A stretch of 64,000 nucleotides of DNA from Dryocola sp051297175 (GTDB lineage Bacteria > Pseudomonadota > Gammaproteobacteria > Enterobacterales > Enterobacteriaceae): assembly GCF_051297175.1 (NCBI RefSeq), contig NZ_JBINNY010000001.1:4464001-4528000 (forward strand), written 5' to 3'. The position numbers and the translations under genes were made by a program. Below are positions 7,689-19,832 of the stretch, piece after piece; the stretch's first letter is position 1; every line of letters starts with the position of its first letter. Under the pieces are notes generated by a model, which saw only the letters and a list, made by a program, of their open reading frames with translations, was not told where the DNA came from and ran no database searches.

Positions 7689-9086
7689 TCAGAAGTAATA
7701 TTTAAACCGTAAGCGGCCGCCGTAGCGGGCATCGTTGTTGCTGCCGCCGTTGTTCTTCGCGTCGGCATTCACCCACGAGGCGTAGGCACCGAGGTAAATA
7801 TTGAAGTTCGGCATGCCCATCACGTTCGGGAACTGGTAGGACGAATGAACGGTGTGGATATCGTAGGTGCCCGGGTCGGTTATCCAGCAGTCGTTATCGC
7901 AGGTTCTGAACGCCGAGGCGTCGAAACGATCGATGTCGTTGTGCGCGTAGATATAGCCCAGCTCGAAGCGGCGCCACAGGGCGTTGATCCCGGCGGTGAA
8001 GTCGGTTTCGTCGGTGGCGTCCAGATAAGCGGTGTTCAGGTTAGCCACGATGCCGTCATCCGGATCGTTTTTCTGGCCGTTCCAGGTCATGGTCAGGCCG
8101 TAGCCCGTACGGTCAGACTGATCGACCCACTGCCCGTTTGCATCACGGAAGCCGTAGGCGTTGTTCACGACGTTGGTTTCCATCGCCGCCGCAACCGAGA
8201 AGGCGTCCTGCGACCAGGCGATCACCGGGCGCAGATAGGCGACGTTTTTGTCGTTTTTCAGCTCGCGCCCGTGGTAGGACTTATCAACAAACAGCGAACT
8301 GCCGTCTTCCAGCAGGGTATTAAGTTCGAAGTACCAGCTGTCGATATTCTTGCTCATCAGGAAGCTGCCGCCCGCGTCACTGCGCCCGCGCCCTTCTTTC
8401 ATCATGTAGATGTAGCCGTAGCCGTCGTCGTAGAGGTCGTTTGCGGTGTTGCCGGAATACTCGACGAAGGTGTCCTGGTTGAGCGGGAACATGTCATAGG
8501 CTTCGAAGCGGCCAACTTTGATTTTCCAGTCATTTTCGTGACCAAAGAAGAATACCGCGTCATCAAGATTCATTGAGCCGGTCAGGTCTGCGAGGGGCTG
8601 CGCGGAGAAACCGGCAAAATTGCCGTTATCCATACGGCGATAGCCGTCAAAGCCTAACAGCAGACGGCCGTTAATATCCCAGCGCTCATTATTACCCGAC
8701 GCCCAATCGTTATTGGCGCTATTACGTAATGAGGTTAAACCTGCGCTGCGGCTTGCGGCGTCCATATTAAATTCGACGTCGCCATATATTTTAAGATCGC
8801 CATAGCCGTTGAGCGTTAATTGTGGAGCGTTATTACTGGAAGGGTTATTTAATGGCTGTTCGCTTTTAACGATTACCGGCGCGGTTTGTGCAGGCATGGG
8901 CGCAGGGGTCGCCTTAAGCTGTTTGATTTCTGCTTCAGCGCTGGCGGCACGCTGTTCGGCCATCTGCAGACGCTGCTCTAGCTGGTTAAGCCGTTGCTCG
9001 AGCGCGCTTTCGCTGGTTTTTGCCATCGCTCCGGACGAGATTAAAGCCCCAATCAATAAGGCTAGTGAATTTATTTTTAAACTCAT
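7689..9086 (-). CDS. Outer-membrane sugar porin, RafY-like
   Basis: The 465-residue protein has a signal peptide (MSLKINSLALLIGALISSGAMA) and a short heptad coiled coil (about residues 27-60, SALEQRLNQLEQRLQMAEQR) like that of ScrY/RafY glycoporins. A Pro/Ala linker follows, then a long beta-barrel ending in the aromatic FKYYF, the usual outer-membrane sorting signal. The start GYGDLKIYGDVEFNMDAAS suggests the RafY-type porin family rather than LamB. The substrate is unknown; an oligosaccharide is likely. No transporter or glycosidase gene is adjacent, so it is a solitary porin. AAGGA lies upstream of the ATG. It separates yjgR from fadH, which are far apart in E. coli. Confidence 0.8.
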   Translation of the reverse strand: MSLKINSLALLIGALISSGAMAKTSESALEQRLNQLEQRLQMAEQRAASAEAEIKQLKATPAPMPAQTAPVIVKSEQPLNNPSSNNAPQLTLNGYGDLKIYGDVEFNMDAASRSAGLTSLRNSANNDWASGNNERWDINGRLLLGFDGYRRMDNGNFAGFSAQPLADLTGSMNLDDAVFFFGHENDWKIKVGRFEAYDMFPLNQDTFVEYSGNTANDLYDDGYGYIYMMKEGRGRSDAGGSFLMSKNIDSWYFELNTLLEDGSSLFVDKSYHGRELKNDKNVAYLRPVIAWSQDAFSVAAAMETNVVNNAYGFRDANGQWVDQSDRTGYGLTMTWNGQKNDPDDGIVANLNTAYLDATDETDFTAGINALWRRFELGYIYAHNDIDRFDASAFRTCDNDCWITDPGTYDIHTVHSSYQFPNVMGMPNFNIYLGAYASWVNADAKNNGGSNNDARYGGRLRFKYYF

Positions 9087-9126
9087 TTCATATCCTTATA
9101 AAGTTTATTATTTTCCATTAGGCACC

Positions 9127-9173
9127 AAGAAATATTTTCTTTGCGCTAAGGGGGCAAAGAAATAGATATTTCT
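9127..9173. promoter_or_regulatory. Two similar AT-rich palindromes upstream of the porin
   Basis: AAGAAA-TAT-TTTCTT (9127-9141) and AGAAATA-GA-TATTTCT (9158-9173) are perfect inverted repeats of similar sequence. Their centres are about 31 bases apart (three helical turns), 40-90 bases upstream of the porin start. This is the layout of a paired operator for a dimeric repressor; the regulator is unknown. Confidence 0.4.
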
Positions 9174-12707
<3,534 letters not shown>

Positions 12708-12791
12708 CGGCCCTCCTGGATGGTAAAATTTCGGCGTTATCCCCGAATGGGGGCGAGAGTATACCCTTTTTTCCCTCAACCTGAGACAAGC

Positions 12792-13292
12792 ATGAGCGAA
12801 CTGATTTATTTAAGCGGCTATCCCGAGCATTTGCTTTCGCAGGTTCGCACGCTGATCGCCGAGCAGCGGCTTGGCGAAGTGCTGGAAAAGCGTTACCCGG
12901 ACAGCCACAACGTCGCCACGGACAAGGCGCTTTACGCTTATACCCAGGATCTGAAAAGCCAATATCTGCGCAACGCGCCGCCGATCAATAAGGTCGCTTA
13001 CGACAGCAAAATTCACGTTCTGAATAACGCGCTGGGCCTGCACACGGCGATTTCACGCGTGCAGGGCGGCAAGCTGAAGGCAAAAGCGGAGATCCGCGTG
13101 GCGACGGTGTTTAAATCCGCGCCCGAAGCCTTTCTGAGAATGATCGTGGTGCACGAGTTAGCGCACCTGAAAGAGAAAGATCACAACAAGGCGTTTTACT
13201 CGCTGTGCTGCCATATGGAGCCGCAGTATCATCAGTTTGAGTTTGATACGCGCCTGTGGCTCACGCAGCTGGCGTTAAAAGGTTCTGCTTAA
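12792..13292 (+). CDS. ygjP: YgjP-family metal-dependent hydrolase
   Basis: The 166-residue protein belongs to the YgjP/DUF45 zinc-hydrolase family, recognised by HELAHLKEKDH (an HExxH motif plus a following His) in its C-terminal half. E. coli YgjP has been reported to hydrolyse UTP to UMP and pyrophosphate; the physiological role is uncertain. ATG 12792 (MSELIYLSGYP) is supported by family starts. A REP element follows the stop. Confidence 0.9.
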   Translation: MSELIYLSGYPEHLLSQVRTLIAEQRLGEVLEKRYPDSHNVATDKALYAYTQDLKSQYLRNAPPINKVAYDSKIHVLNNALGLHTAISRVQGGKLKAKAEIRVATVFKSAPEAFLRMIVVHELAHLKEKDHNKAFYSLCCHMEPQYHQFEFDTRLWLTQLALKGSA

Positions 13293-13298
13293 CGAATC

Positions 13299-13329
13299 GG
13301 TGGATGGCGCTAACGCTTATCCACCCTAC
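13299..13329 (-). repeat. REP element after ygjP
   Basis: GGTGGATGGCGCTAACGC/GCTTATCCACC is a REP palindrome seven bases after the ygjP stop. It is the same family as the units at 15.6-16.2 kb and 58.9 kb. Confidence 0.7.
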
Positions 13330-13396
13330 GCGTCCTGCACGGGTGGGAGCTGAACGCGCCCGCCATTAACGATAAACCTCTTACCTGGACCCATTT

Positions 13397-14395
13397 ATGA
13401 TTCGATTTGCCGTGGTTGGAACTAACTGGATCACCCGACAGTTCGTCGATGCCGCCCACGAAAGTGGTCACTATAAGCTTACCGCCGTTTACTCCCGCAC
13501 CCTCGAACAGGCGCAGGCTTTTGCCAACGATTATCCCGTTGAGCACCTGTTTACCGACCTCGACGCCATGGCGCAGAGCGATGCGATTGACGCAGTGTAT
13601 ATCGCAAGCCCGAACGCCCTGCACGCGCCGCAAAGTATCCTCTTCTTAAACCACAAGAAGCACGTGATCTGCGAGAAGCCGCTGGCCTCGAACATTCGCG
13701 AGGTCGAAGCCGCCATTGCCTGCGCGCGTGATAATCAGGTCGTGCTGTTCGAAGCGTTCAAAACCGCGAGCCTGCCGAACTTTATCGCCCTGCAGCAGGC
13801 GCTGCCAAAAATCGGCAAAGTCCGCAAGGCGCTGCTCAACTACTGCCAGTATTCCTCCCGCTATCAGCGCTACCTGGACGGCGAAAACCCGAACACCTTT
13901 AACCCGGCCTGGTCGAACGGCTCGATCATGGATATCGGTTTCTACACGCTGGCCACGGCCGTCGCGCTCTGGGGCGAGCCGCATTCCGTACACGCCACCG
14001 CGACGCTGCTGGAAAGCGGCGTCGATGCCCACGGTTCGGTGCAGATGAACTACGGCGAGTTCGACGTGAACCTGCTGCACTCCAAGGTGAGCGATTCGGT
14101 GATTCCGAGCGAAATTCAGGGTGAAGCGGGCTCGCTGGTCATCGAGAAGATTTCCGAGTGCCAGCGCATCACCTTCGTGCCGCGCGGCGGTAAGCCGCAG
14201 GATCTGTCACTGCCGCAGCACATCAATACTATGCTGTATGAAGCCGAAACCTTTGCTCGCCTGGTGGCAGACAACGAAGTGAATCATGCAGGGCTTGTCA
14301 CGTCGCGTATTACCTCAACGCTTGCCACGGAAATACGTGCGCAGACGGGGGTGAAATTCCCGGCGGACGATGTGCCCGCGACCCTCACGGCGTAA
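13397..14395 (+). CDS. ygjR: Gfo/Idh/MocA-family oxidoreductase YgjR
   Basis: The 332-residue protein has an N-terminal Rossmann fold (MIRFAVVGTNWIT), the family motif CEKPLASN with the conserved Lys, and the C-terminal alpha/beta dimer domain. It matches E. coli YgjR closely. Members oxidise or reduce sugars or their derivatives with NAD(P); the substrate of YgjR is unknown. It stands alone between ygjP and the alx leader. Confidence 0.9.
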   Translation: MIRFAVVGTNWITRQFVDAAHESGHYKLTAVYSRTLEQAQAFANDYPVEHLFTDLDAMAQSDAIDAVYIASPNALHAPQSILFLNHKKHVICEKPLASNIREVEAAIACARDNQVVLFEAFKTASLPNFIALQQALPKIGKVRKALLNYCQYSSRYQRYLDGENPNTFNPAWSNGSIMDIGFYTLATAVALWGEPHSVHATATLLESGVDAHGSVQMNYGEFDVNLLHSKVSDSVIPSEIQGEAGSLVIEKISECQRITFVPRGGKPQDLSLPQHINTMLYEAETFARLVADNEVNHAGLVTSRITSTLATEIRAQTGVKFPADDVPATLTA

Positions 14396-14423
14396 AGCTG
14401 TGTAAAAGGCAGGTTACGAGATA

Positions 14424-14452
14424 TTGACCGAAATGATATGTCGTAATATTTT
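14424..14452 (+). promoter_or_regulatory. Candidate alx promoter
   Basis: TTGACC (14424-14429) and TATTTT (14447-14452) are spaced by 17 bases just before the structured leader. Confidence 0.45.
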
Positions 14453-14455
14453 GTT

Positions 14456-14648
14456 ACCTGCAAAGGGGAGTAACTTCATTGCCGGTTAATCGTCATTACG
14501 GTGCGCAAGCACCCGGTTGCCGGGCAATGCGAATGGTTTTTTTCACTAAAATCCATTCCGCGTTGTAAGTGAGACCTTGCCGGAAGGCGAGATCCCTGTT
14601 GCAAGCGAAAGCGGCTGGCGTCTTCCGACGTTGGCCGTTTTTGTTTTT
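14456..14648 (+). ncRNA. alx leader: yybP-ykoY manganese/pH-responsive RNA (PRE, SraF)
   Basis: The long leader contains the two conserved blocks of the yybP-ykoY class: GGGGAGTA (14465-14472) and GTGAGACCTTGCCGGAAGGCG (about 14569-14589), with GC-rich hairpins between. In E. coli this element raises Alx translation at high pH and responds to manganese. At its 3' end CGGCTGGCGTC-TTCC-GACGTTGGCCG (14612-14637) forms an 11-bp stem with G-U pairs followed by TTTTTGTTTTT. This looks like an intrinsic terminator directly before the alx ribosome site, so control by early termination as well as translation is possible. Confidence 0.88.
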
Positions 14649-14661
14649 GAAGGAATCTCTT

Positions 14662-15630
14662 ATGAATAGTGTTGGCACGCCGTTACTGTGGGGCGGCTTC
14701 GCCGTCGTCGTTGTCATCATGCTGGCAATCGACCTCCTGCTTCAGGGCCGTAAAGGCTCGCATACCATGTCGATGAAGCAGGCCGCCGCCTGGTCTCTGG
14801 TGTGGGTTACGCTTTCCCTGCTGTTTAACGCCGCCTTCTGGTGGTATCTCACCGGTACCTCCGGGCGCGAAGTGGCGGACACCCAGGCACTCGCCTTCCT
14901 CACCGGTTATCTGATTGAAAAAGCCCTGGCGGTGGATAACGTCTTCGTCTGGCTGATGCTGTTTAGCTATTTCTCGGTGCCTGCCGCCCTCCAGCGCCGC
15001 GTGCTGGTTTACGGCGTGCTGGGCGCGATTATCTTGCGTACGGTGATGATTTTCGCGGGCAGTTGGCTGATTACCCAGTTCGAATGGCTGCTGTACGTCT
15101 TCGGCGCGTTCCTGCTGTTCACCGGTATCAAGATGGCGCTGGCGAAAGAGGATGAAGGCGGTATCGGCGACAAGCCGCTGGTGCGCTGGCTGCGCGGCCA
15201 TCTGCGCATGACGGATAAAATCGAAGGCGAGCATTTCTTCGTGCGCAAAAACGGCCTGCTGTTTGCCACGCCGCTGCTGCTGGTGCTGATTCTGGTGGAG
15301 CTGAGCGACGTGATTTTCGCGGTCGACAGCATTCCGGCTATCTTCGCGGTGACCACCGACCCGTTCATCGTGCTGACGTCTAACCTGTTCGCCATCCTCG
15401 GCCTGCGCGCCATGTACTTCCTGCTGGCCGGCGTGGCGGAACGCTTCTCGATGCTGAAGTACGGCCTGTCGGTGATCCTGGTGTTTATCGGCGTGAAGAT
15501 GCTGATTGTTGATTTCTACCATATCCCGATTGCGATTTCGCTGGGCGTGGTGGGCGGTATTCTGGCGCTAACGCTGGTGATTAACGCCGTGGTGAACGCG
15601 CGTAACGATCGCAGGAAATTAGCGAAGTAA
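14662..15630 (+). CDS. alx: TerC-family inner-membrane protein Alx (manganese export)
   Basis: The 322-residue protein is a close orthologue of E. coli Alx, with about nine membrane segments and the family's acidic motifs in EKALAVDNVFVW and LVELSDVIFAVDSIPA, which are likely metal-binding. Alx is linked to manganese export and alkaline pH. I chose ATG 14662 (MNSVGTPLLWGG) because GGAATC lies upstream and the leader RNA ends before it; an upstream start at 14569 would translate the riboswitch. The stop is followed at once by a BIME array. Confidence 0.95.
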   Translation: MNSVGTPLLWGGFAVVVVIMLAIDLLLQGRKGSHTMSMKQAAAWSLVWVTLSLLFNAAFWWYLTGTSGREVADTQALAFLTGYLIEKALAVDNVFVWLMLFSYFSVPAALQRRVLVYGVLGAIILRTVMIFAGSWLITQFEWLLYVFGAFLLFTGIKMALAKEDEGGIGDKPLVRWLRGHLRMTDKIEGEHFFVRKNGLLFATPLLLVLILVELSDVIFAVDSIPAIFAVTTDPFIVLTSNLFAILGLRAMYFLLAGVAERFSMLKYGLSVILVFIGVKMLIVDFYHIPIAISLGVVGGILALTLVINAVVNARNDRRKLAK

Positions 15631-15633
15631 TTG

Positions 15634-16180
15634 TGTCGGGTGGAGAAACGTAAGCGCCATCCGCCGAAAATGTCGGGTGGCGGCATTCGCCTTACCCGAC
15701 CTACACGATCAACACAACCGTAGGGCGGATAAGCGGTAGCGCCATCCGCCGGAAATGTCGGGTGGCGGAATTCGTCTTACCCGACCTACACGATCAACAC
15801 AACCGTAGGGCGGATAAGCGGTAGCGCCATCCGCCGAAAATGTCGGGTGGCGGCATTCGCCTTACCCGACCTACACGATCAACACAACCGCAGGGCGGAT
15901 AAGCGGTAGCGCCATCCGCCGGAAATGTCGGGTGCCGGCATTCGCCTTACCCGACCTACACGATCAACACAACCGTAGGGCGGATAAGCGGTAGCGCCAT
16001 CCGCCGGAAATGTCGGGTGGCGGCATTCGCCTTACCCGACCTACACGATCAACACAACCGCAGGGCGGATAAGCGCTAGCGCCATCCGCCGGAAATGTCG
16101 GGTGGCGGAATTCGTCTTACCCGACCTACACGATCAACACAACCGTAGGGCGGATAAGCGGTAGCGCCATCCGCCGAGAA
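15634..16180 (+). repeat. Tandem BIME array: six 85-bp units
   Basis: Six contiguous units start at 15671, 15756, 15841, 15926, 16011 and 16096, each exactly 85 bases, preceded by a shortened 37-base unit at 15634. Every unit carries two REP palindromes in opposite orientation (TGTCGGGTGGCGG...TTACCCGACCTACA and GTAGGGCGGATAAGCG...GCCATCCGCC) joined by a constant ACGATCAACACAACC linker. Units differ only at a few positions: CATTCGCC or AATTCGTC, CCGTAGGG or CCGCAGGG, GCCGAAAA or GCCGGAAA. The array lies between alx and sstT, both on the plus strand. Such arrays can stabilise mRNA or bind gyrase or IHF; here that is inference. Confidence 0.95.
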
Positions 16181-16398
16181 AACAACGTCCTTCACTGCAT
16201 CTGTCGACAATGTCACAACATTGTTAATGATCAGTTATAAAACCTGGATGTGAACGTAATATTTGGTTTTTAACGCTTCCTGGCCCCTGGCTTTTCCTTA
16301 TACTCCACCGTGCAAACACATTTTCTTACATCCACACGGCAAAACGCCTCAGAGCGCAGATGTGGATTTGGACGACGGACATTACAGGAAGGTAACGC
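16181..16398 (+). promoter_or_regulatory. sstT upstream region
   Basis: No gene is seen. ACAATGT-CACA-ACATTGT (16207-16224) is a perfect inverted repeat that may be a protein site. CCTTATACT near 16290-16300 is a weak -10 candidate. AGGAAGGTAACGC just before the start is the sstT ribosome site. Confidence 0.35.
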
Positions 16399-17649
16399 AT
16401 GGCAAAACAATCCCCAGGACTTTTCGCAAAGCTCGCCCACGGCAGCCTGGTTAAACAAATTCTTATCGGCCTGGTGCTGGGCATCGCCCTCGCGCTGGTC
16501 TCAAAACCCGCCGCAATCGCCGCGGGCCTGTTGGGCACGCTATTCGTTGGCGCGCTGAAGGCCGTGGCACCGGTGCTGGTGCTGACGCTGGTCATGGCGT
16601 CGATCACCAACCACCAGCACGGGGCAAAAACCAATATCCGCCCGATTCTGGTGCTTTACGTCTTCGGCACCTTCGCCGCGGCGCTCACCGCCGTGGTGAT
16701 AAGCTTCCTGTTCCCTTCAACGCTGCATCTCGCCACCGGCGCGACGGATATCACCCCGCCATCGGGCATCGTCGAGGTGATGCAGGGTCTGCTGATGAGC
16801 ATTATCGCCAACCCAATCCACGCGCTGCTGAACGCCAACTACATCGGGATTCTGGTGTGGGCCGTCGGCCTCGGCTTTGCGCTGCGTCACGGCAGCGAAA
16901 CCACCAAGAGCCTGATTAACGATCTGTCCACCGCCGTAACCTTTATCGTGAAGGTAGTGATTCGCTTTGCGCCGATCGGTATCTTTGGCCTGGTGGCCTC
17001 AACGCTTGCCACTACCGGCTTCTCCACGCTGTGGAGCTACGCGCAGCTGCTGCTGGTGCTGCTGGGCTGCATGTTCGGCGTGGCGCTGGTTATTAACCCG
17101 CTGCTGGTGTTTATCACCACGCGCCGTAACCCGTATCCGCTGGTGTTCGCCTGCCTGCGTGAAAGCGGCGTCACCGCGTTCTTCACCCGCAGCTCGGCGG
17201 CCAACATTCCGGTGAACATGGCGATGTGCGAGAAGATGAATCTCGACCGCGATACCTATTCCGTGTCCATTCCGCTGGGCGCGACCATTAACATGGCCGG
17301 TGCGGCGATTACCATTACGGTGCTGACGCTGGCGGCGGTGCATACGCTGGGCGTGCCGGTCGATATGCTGACGGCGGTGCTGCTGAGCGTGGTCGCGGCG
17401 CTGTGCGCCTGTGGGGCTTCCGGCGTGGCGGGCGGCTCGCTGCTGCTGATCCCGCTGGCCTGCGGCCTGTTTGGCATCCCGAACGAGATTGCCATGCAGG
17501 TGGTGGCGGTCGGCTTTATCATCGGCGTGCTGCAGGATTCCTGCGAGACGGCGCTCAACTCCTCTACCGACGTGCTGTTTACCGCAGCGGTTTGTCAGGC
17601 GGAGGACGCGCGTCTTGCCGACGACCAGCCTCTACGCTCGCGCGGTTAA
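16399..17649 (+). CDS. sstT: Serine/threonine:sodium symporter SstT
   Basis: The 416-residue membrane protein belongs to the dicarboxylate/amino acid:cation symporter family (DAACS). It keeps the family signatures: re-entrant TRSSAANIPVN, SIPLGATINMAGAAI and CGASGVAGGSLLLIPLA. It imports serine and threonine with sodium. AGGAAGG precedes the ATG with good spacing. It is a single gene converging on ygjV, with a GC-rich hairpin between them. Confidence 0.96.
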   Translation: MAKQSPGLFAKLAHGSLVKQILIGLVLGIALALVSKPAAIAAGLLGTLFVGALKAVAPVLVLTLVMASITNHQHGAKTNIRPILVLYVFGTFAAALTAVVISFLFPSTLHLATGATDITPPSGIVEVMQGLLMSIIANPIHALLNANYIGILVWAVGLGFALRHGSETTKSLINDLSTAVTFIVKVVIRFAPIGIFGLVASTLATTGFSTLWSYAQLLLVLLGCMFGVALVINPLLVFITTRRNPYPLVFACLRESGVTAFFTRSSAANIPVNMAMCEKMNLDRDTYSVSIPLGATINMAGAAITITVLTLAAVHTLGVPVDMLTAVLLSVVAALCACGASGVAGGSLLLIPLACGLFGIPNEIAMQVVAVGFIIGVLQDSCETALNSSTDVLFTAAVCQAEDARLADDQPLRSRG

Positions 17650-17659
17650 TCCTCCCCTT

Positions 17660-17682
17660 CTCCCCGCCGCTCCGGTGGGGAG
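17660..17682. terminator. Hairpin between convergent sstT and ygjV
   Basis: CTCCCC and GGGGAG pair around an inner CCG/CGG, 11 bases after the sstT stop and just before the ygjV stop. T-runs are short, so termination is probable but not certain. Confidence 0.5.
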
Positions 17683-17684
17683 AT

Positions 17685-18230
17685 TTATTCCTGGCTTTGC
17701 ACCTGCTTCTCCGCGCTAAACGGGTCAATCCCGCGTCGCTGCATGCGCCAGAAGCGAATGATATTCAGGCCGTTCATCACCAGGAAACTCCCTTCTATTA
17801 GCGTCCCGCCAATCGACCCCAACCAGAAGTTGTGCGTTACCCAGCAGGCCGTCGAACACCACATCACGCAGCGCGTCGTAAGCCCGGAGCAGCGAAACAG
17901 CGCCCAGGTGCTGGCGACGGTGCCCAGTATCGGCAGCAGTTCGATGAGATGATTGAATTTGGCAAGCCCGAAGCCAAGGGTCAGAGCGATAAACAGCGCC
18001 ATCACCCACAGGCTGCGGGTGCGTAGGGAAATGACGGTGCGGATAGCGTTAAGCTCGGCGCTCATGCCCGCCGGGCTTGCGCCCATCAGAAAAAAGTGGA
18101 TGCCGATGATGGCGCTGTAGGCCGCCAGCTGGAGCTTGAAGCGCCGCTCGTCGCGGTTGATGAAGGTGGTGATTCCGATCAGAAAGGCGAGTACACCGAC
18201 GCCCTGGGCTACCCAATACGCGGATATCAT
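17685..18230 (-). CDS. ygjV: Inner-membrane protein YgjV
   Basis: The 181-residue protein matches E. coli YgjV (about 183 residues), a small integral membrane family with five or six hydrophobic segments. Conserved stretches include IGITTFINRDERRFK, RTRSLWVMALFI and GTLIEGSFLVMNGLNI. Function is unknown. I chose ATG 18230 (MISAYWVAQGVG), with AGGA about ten bases upstream, over an in-frame extension of 17 residues that runs into repeat-like DNA. Confidence 0.88.
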   Translation of the reverse strand: MISAYWVAQGVGVLAFLIGITTFINRDERRFKLQLAAYSAIIGIHFFLMGASPAGMSAELNAIRTVISLRTRSLWVMALFIALTLGFGLAKFNHLIELLPILGTVASTWALFRCSGLTTRCVMWCSTACWVTHNFWLGSIGGTLIEGSFLVMNGLNIIRFWRMQRRGIDPFSAEKQVQSQE

Positions 18231-18287
18231 CCGTGCCAGTCCTGTTGTCCAGGGTGGACGGGCGGCCACGCCCTCCACCAAAAATAT

Positions 18288-18318
18288 CGGCGGGTGGCCT
18301 GATGCTTACCCGCCCTGC
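18288..18318 (+). repeat. REP-like element between ygjV and uxaA
   Basis: CGGCGGGTGGCCTGATGC...TTACCCGCC is a REP-type palindrome in the space after the uxaA stop. Confidence 0.55.
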
Positions 18319-18327
18319 ATGCCCGGC

Positions 18328-19815
18328 CTACAGCGTCACGCCGCTTTTGAAGATGGCCAGTTCGCGGAAGTCGTTGCGTTCGTTACAGGTTTTTTTGCCG
18401 TTGGCGATGTCAACGATAGTATCAATAAACTGGCTTAACAACGTTGGCATGTCGCTGCCGTGCAGCAGCTTTCCGGCGTCGAAGTCAATCCAGTGCGGCT
18501 TTTTGGTCGCCAGCTCGCTGTTGGTAGCGATTTTCACCGTTGGTACAAATCCGCCGTACGGCGTGCCGCGCCCGGTGCTGAACAGCACCATGTGGCAGCC
18601 CGCTCCGGCGAGCGCGCTGGTCGCGACCGCGTCGTTGCCCGGCGCGCTGAGCAGGTTCAGTCCCGGCGTTTTCAGCCGTTCGCCGTAGCGCAGCACGTCC
18701 ACCACTTCGCTTTCCCCGGCCTTTTGCGTGCAGCCAAGGGATTTTTCCTCAAGCGTCGTGATGCCACCGGCTTTGTTACCCGGCGACGGGTTTTCGTAGA
18801 TCGGCTGGTTGTGCGCGATAAAGTACTGTTTGAAGTCGTTGACCATGGTGACGGTCTTTTCAAAGGTGGATTCGTCACGGCAGTGGCTCATCAAAATACG
18901 TTCCGCGCCGAACATTTCAGGCACCTCGGTCAGCACCGTTGTGCCACCGTTCGCCACCATGTAGTCGGAGAAGCGGCCTAACATCGGGTTCGCGGTGATG
19001 CCGGACAGGCCGTCTGACCCGCCGCATTCCAGGCCGAATTTAAGCTCGCTGAGCTTGCCCGGCTGGCGCTTGTCGTGACGCATGACTTCATACAGCTGCT
19101 GTAGCTGTTCCAGCCCCGCTTCCACCTCGTCGTCCTGCTGCTGGCAGATCATAAAGTGGACGCGTTCCGCATCGTATTCGCCCAGCGTGTCGCGGAAGGC
19201 ATTCACCTGGTTGTTTTCGCAGCCGAGGCCAATCACCAGCACCGCGCCCGCGTTCGGATGGCGCACCATGTTTTGCAGCATGGTTCGGGTATTTATGTGG
19301 TCATCGCCAAGCTGCGAACAGCCAAACTGATGGCCGAAGAGAAACACGCCGTCGATGTCTTCCGCGTCGTTATTCTGCTTAAGAAAACGATTCTGGATCT
19401 GGCGCGCGATGCCGTTGACGCAGCCCACCGTCGGCAGGATCCACAGCTCGTTACGCACGCCCACCGCGCCGTTGCTGCGGCGGTAAACGTTGACGTCGCG
19501 ATCCGCCGCCTGTTGTGCAAGCGGCTGAAAATCGGGTTGATAGCGATACTCGTCCAGATCGCTCAGATTGGTGCGGGCATTGTGCGAGTGAATGTGTTCA
19601 CCCGCCGCAATTGCCGCCAGCGCGTGGCCGATCGGCAGCCCGTACTTAATGATGTTCTCATCCTGAGCGATGGTGCACAGCGCAAACTTATGGCCGCGCA
19701 CAACCGGCTGGCGCAGGGTAACTTCCACGCCTTCCACATTCACAACTTCGCCTTCTGCCAGGTCCACTAACGCGACGGCGACGTTGTCCTGCGAATGGAT
19801 CTTGATGTATTGCAT
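18328..19815 (-). CDS. uxaA: Altronate dehydratase
   Basis: The 495-residue enzyme removes water from D-altronate to give 2-keto-3-deoxygluconate in galacturonate breakdown. An N-terminal SAF-type domain (QYIKIHSQDNVAVALVDL) precedes the main dehydratase domain with GCVNGIARQIQ, GLGCENNQV and GGSDGLSGITANP, closely matching E. coli UxaA. It lies 17 bases downstream of uxaC on the same strand, so they form a uxaCA operon. Confidence 0.96.
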   Translation of the reverse strand: MQYIKIHSQDNVAVALVDLAEGEVVNVEGVEVTLRQPVVRGHKFALCTIAQDENIIKYGLPIGHALAAIAAGEHIHSHNARTNLSDLDEYRYQPDFQPLAQQAADRDVNVYRRSNGAVGVRNELWILPTVGCVNGIARQIQNRFLKQNNDAEDIDGVFLFGHQFGCSQLGDDHINTRTMLQNMVRHPNAGAVLVIGLGCENNQVNAFRDTLGEYDAERVHFMICQQQDDEVEAGLEQLQQLYEVMRHDKRQPGKLSELKFGLECGGSDGLSGITANPMLGRFSDYMVANGGTTVLTEVPEMFGAERILMSHCRDESTFEKTVTMVNDFKQYFIAHNQPIYENPSPGNKAGGITTLEEKSLGCTQKAGESEVVDVLRYGERLKTPGLNLLSAPGNDAVATSALAGAGCHMVLFSTGRGTPYGGFVPTVKIATNSELATKKPHWIDFDAGKLLHGSDMPTLLSQFIDTIVDIANGKKTCNERNDFRELAIFKSGVTL

Positions 19816-19832
19816 ATCAACCTCGAGCCGGA

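Noticed and set aside
15634..16180. CRISPR array
   Set aside because: Repeats are contiguous 85-bp units with no unique spacers and no cas genes nearby; each unit is a BIME with two REP palindromes.
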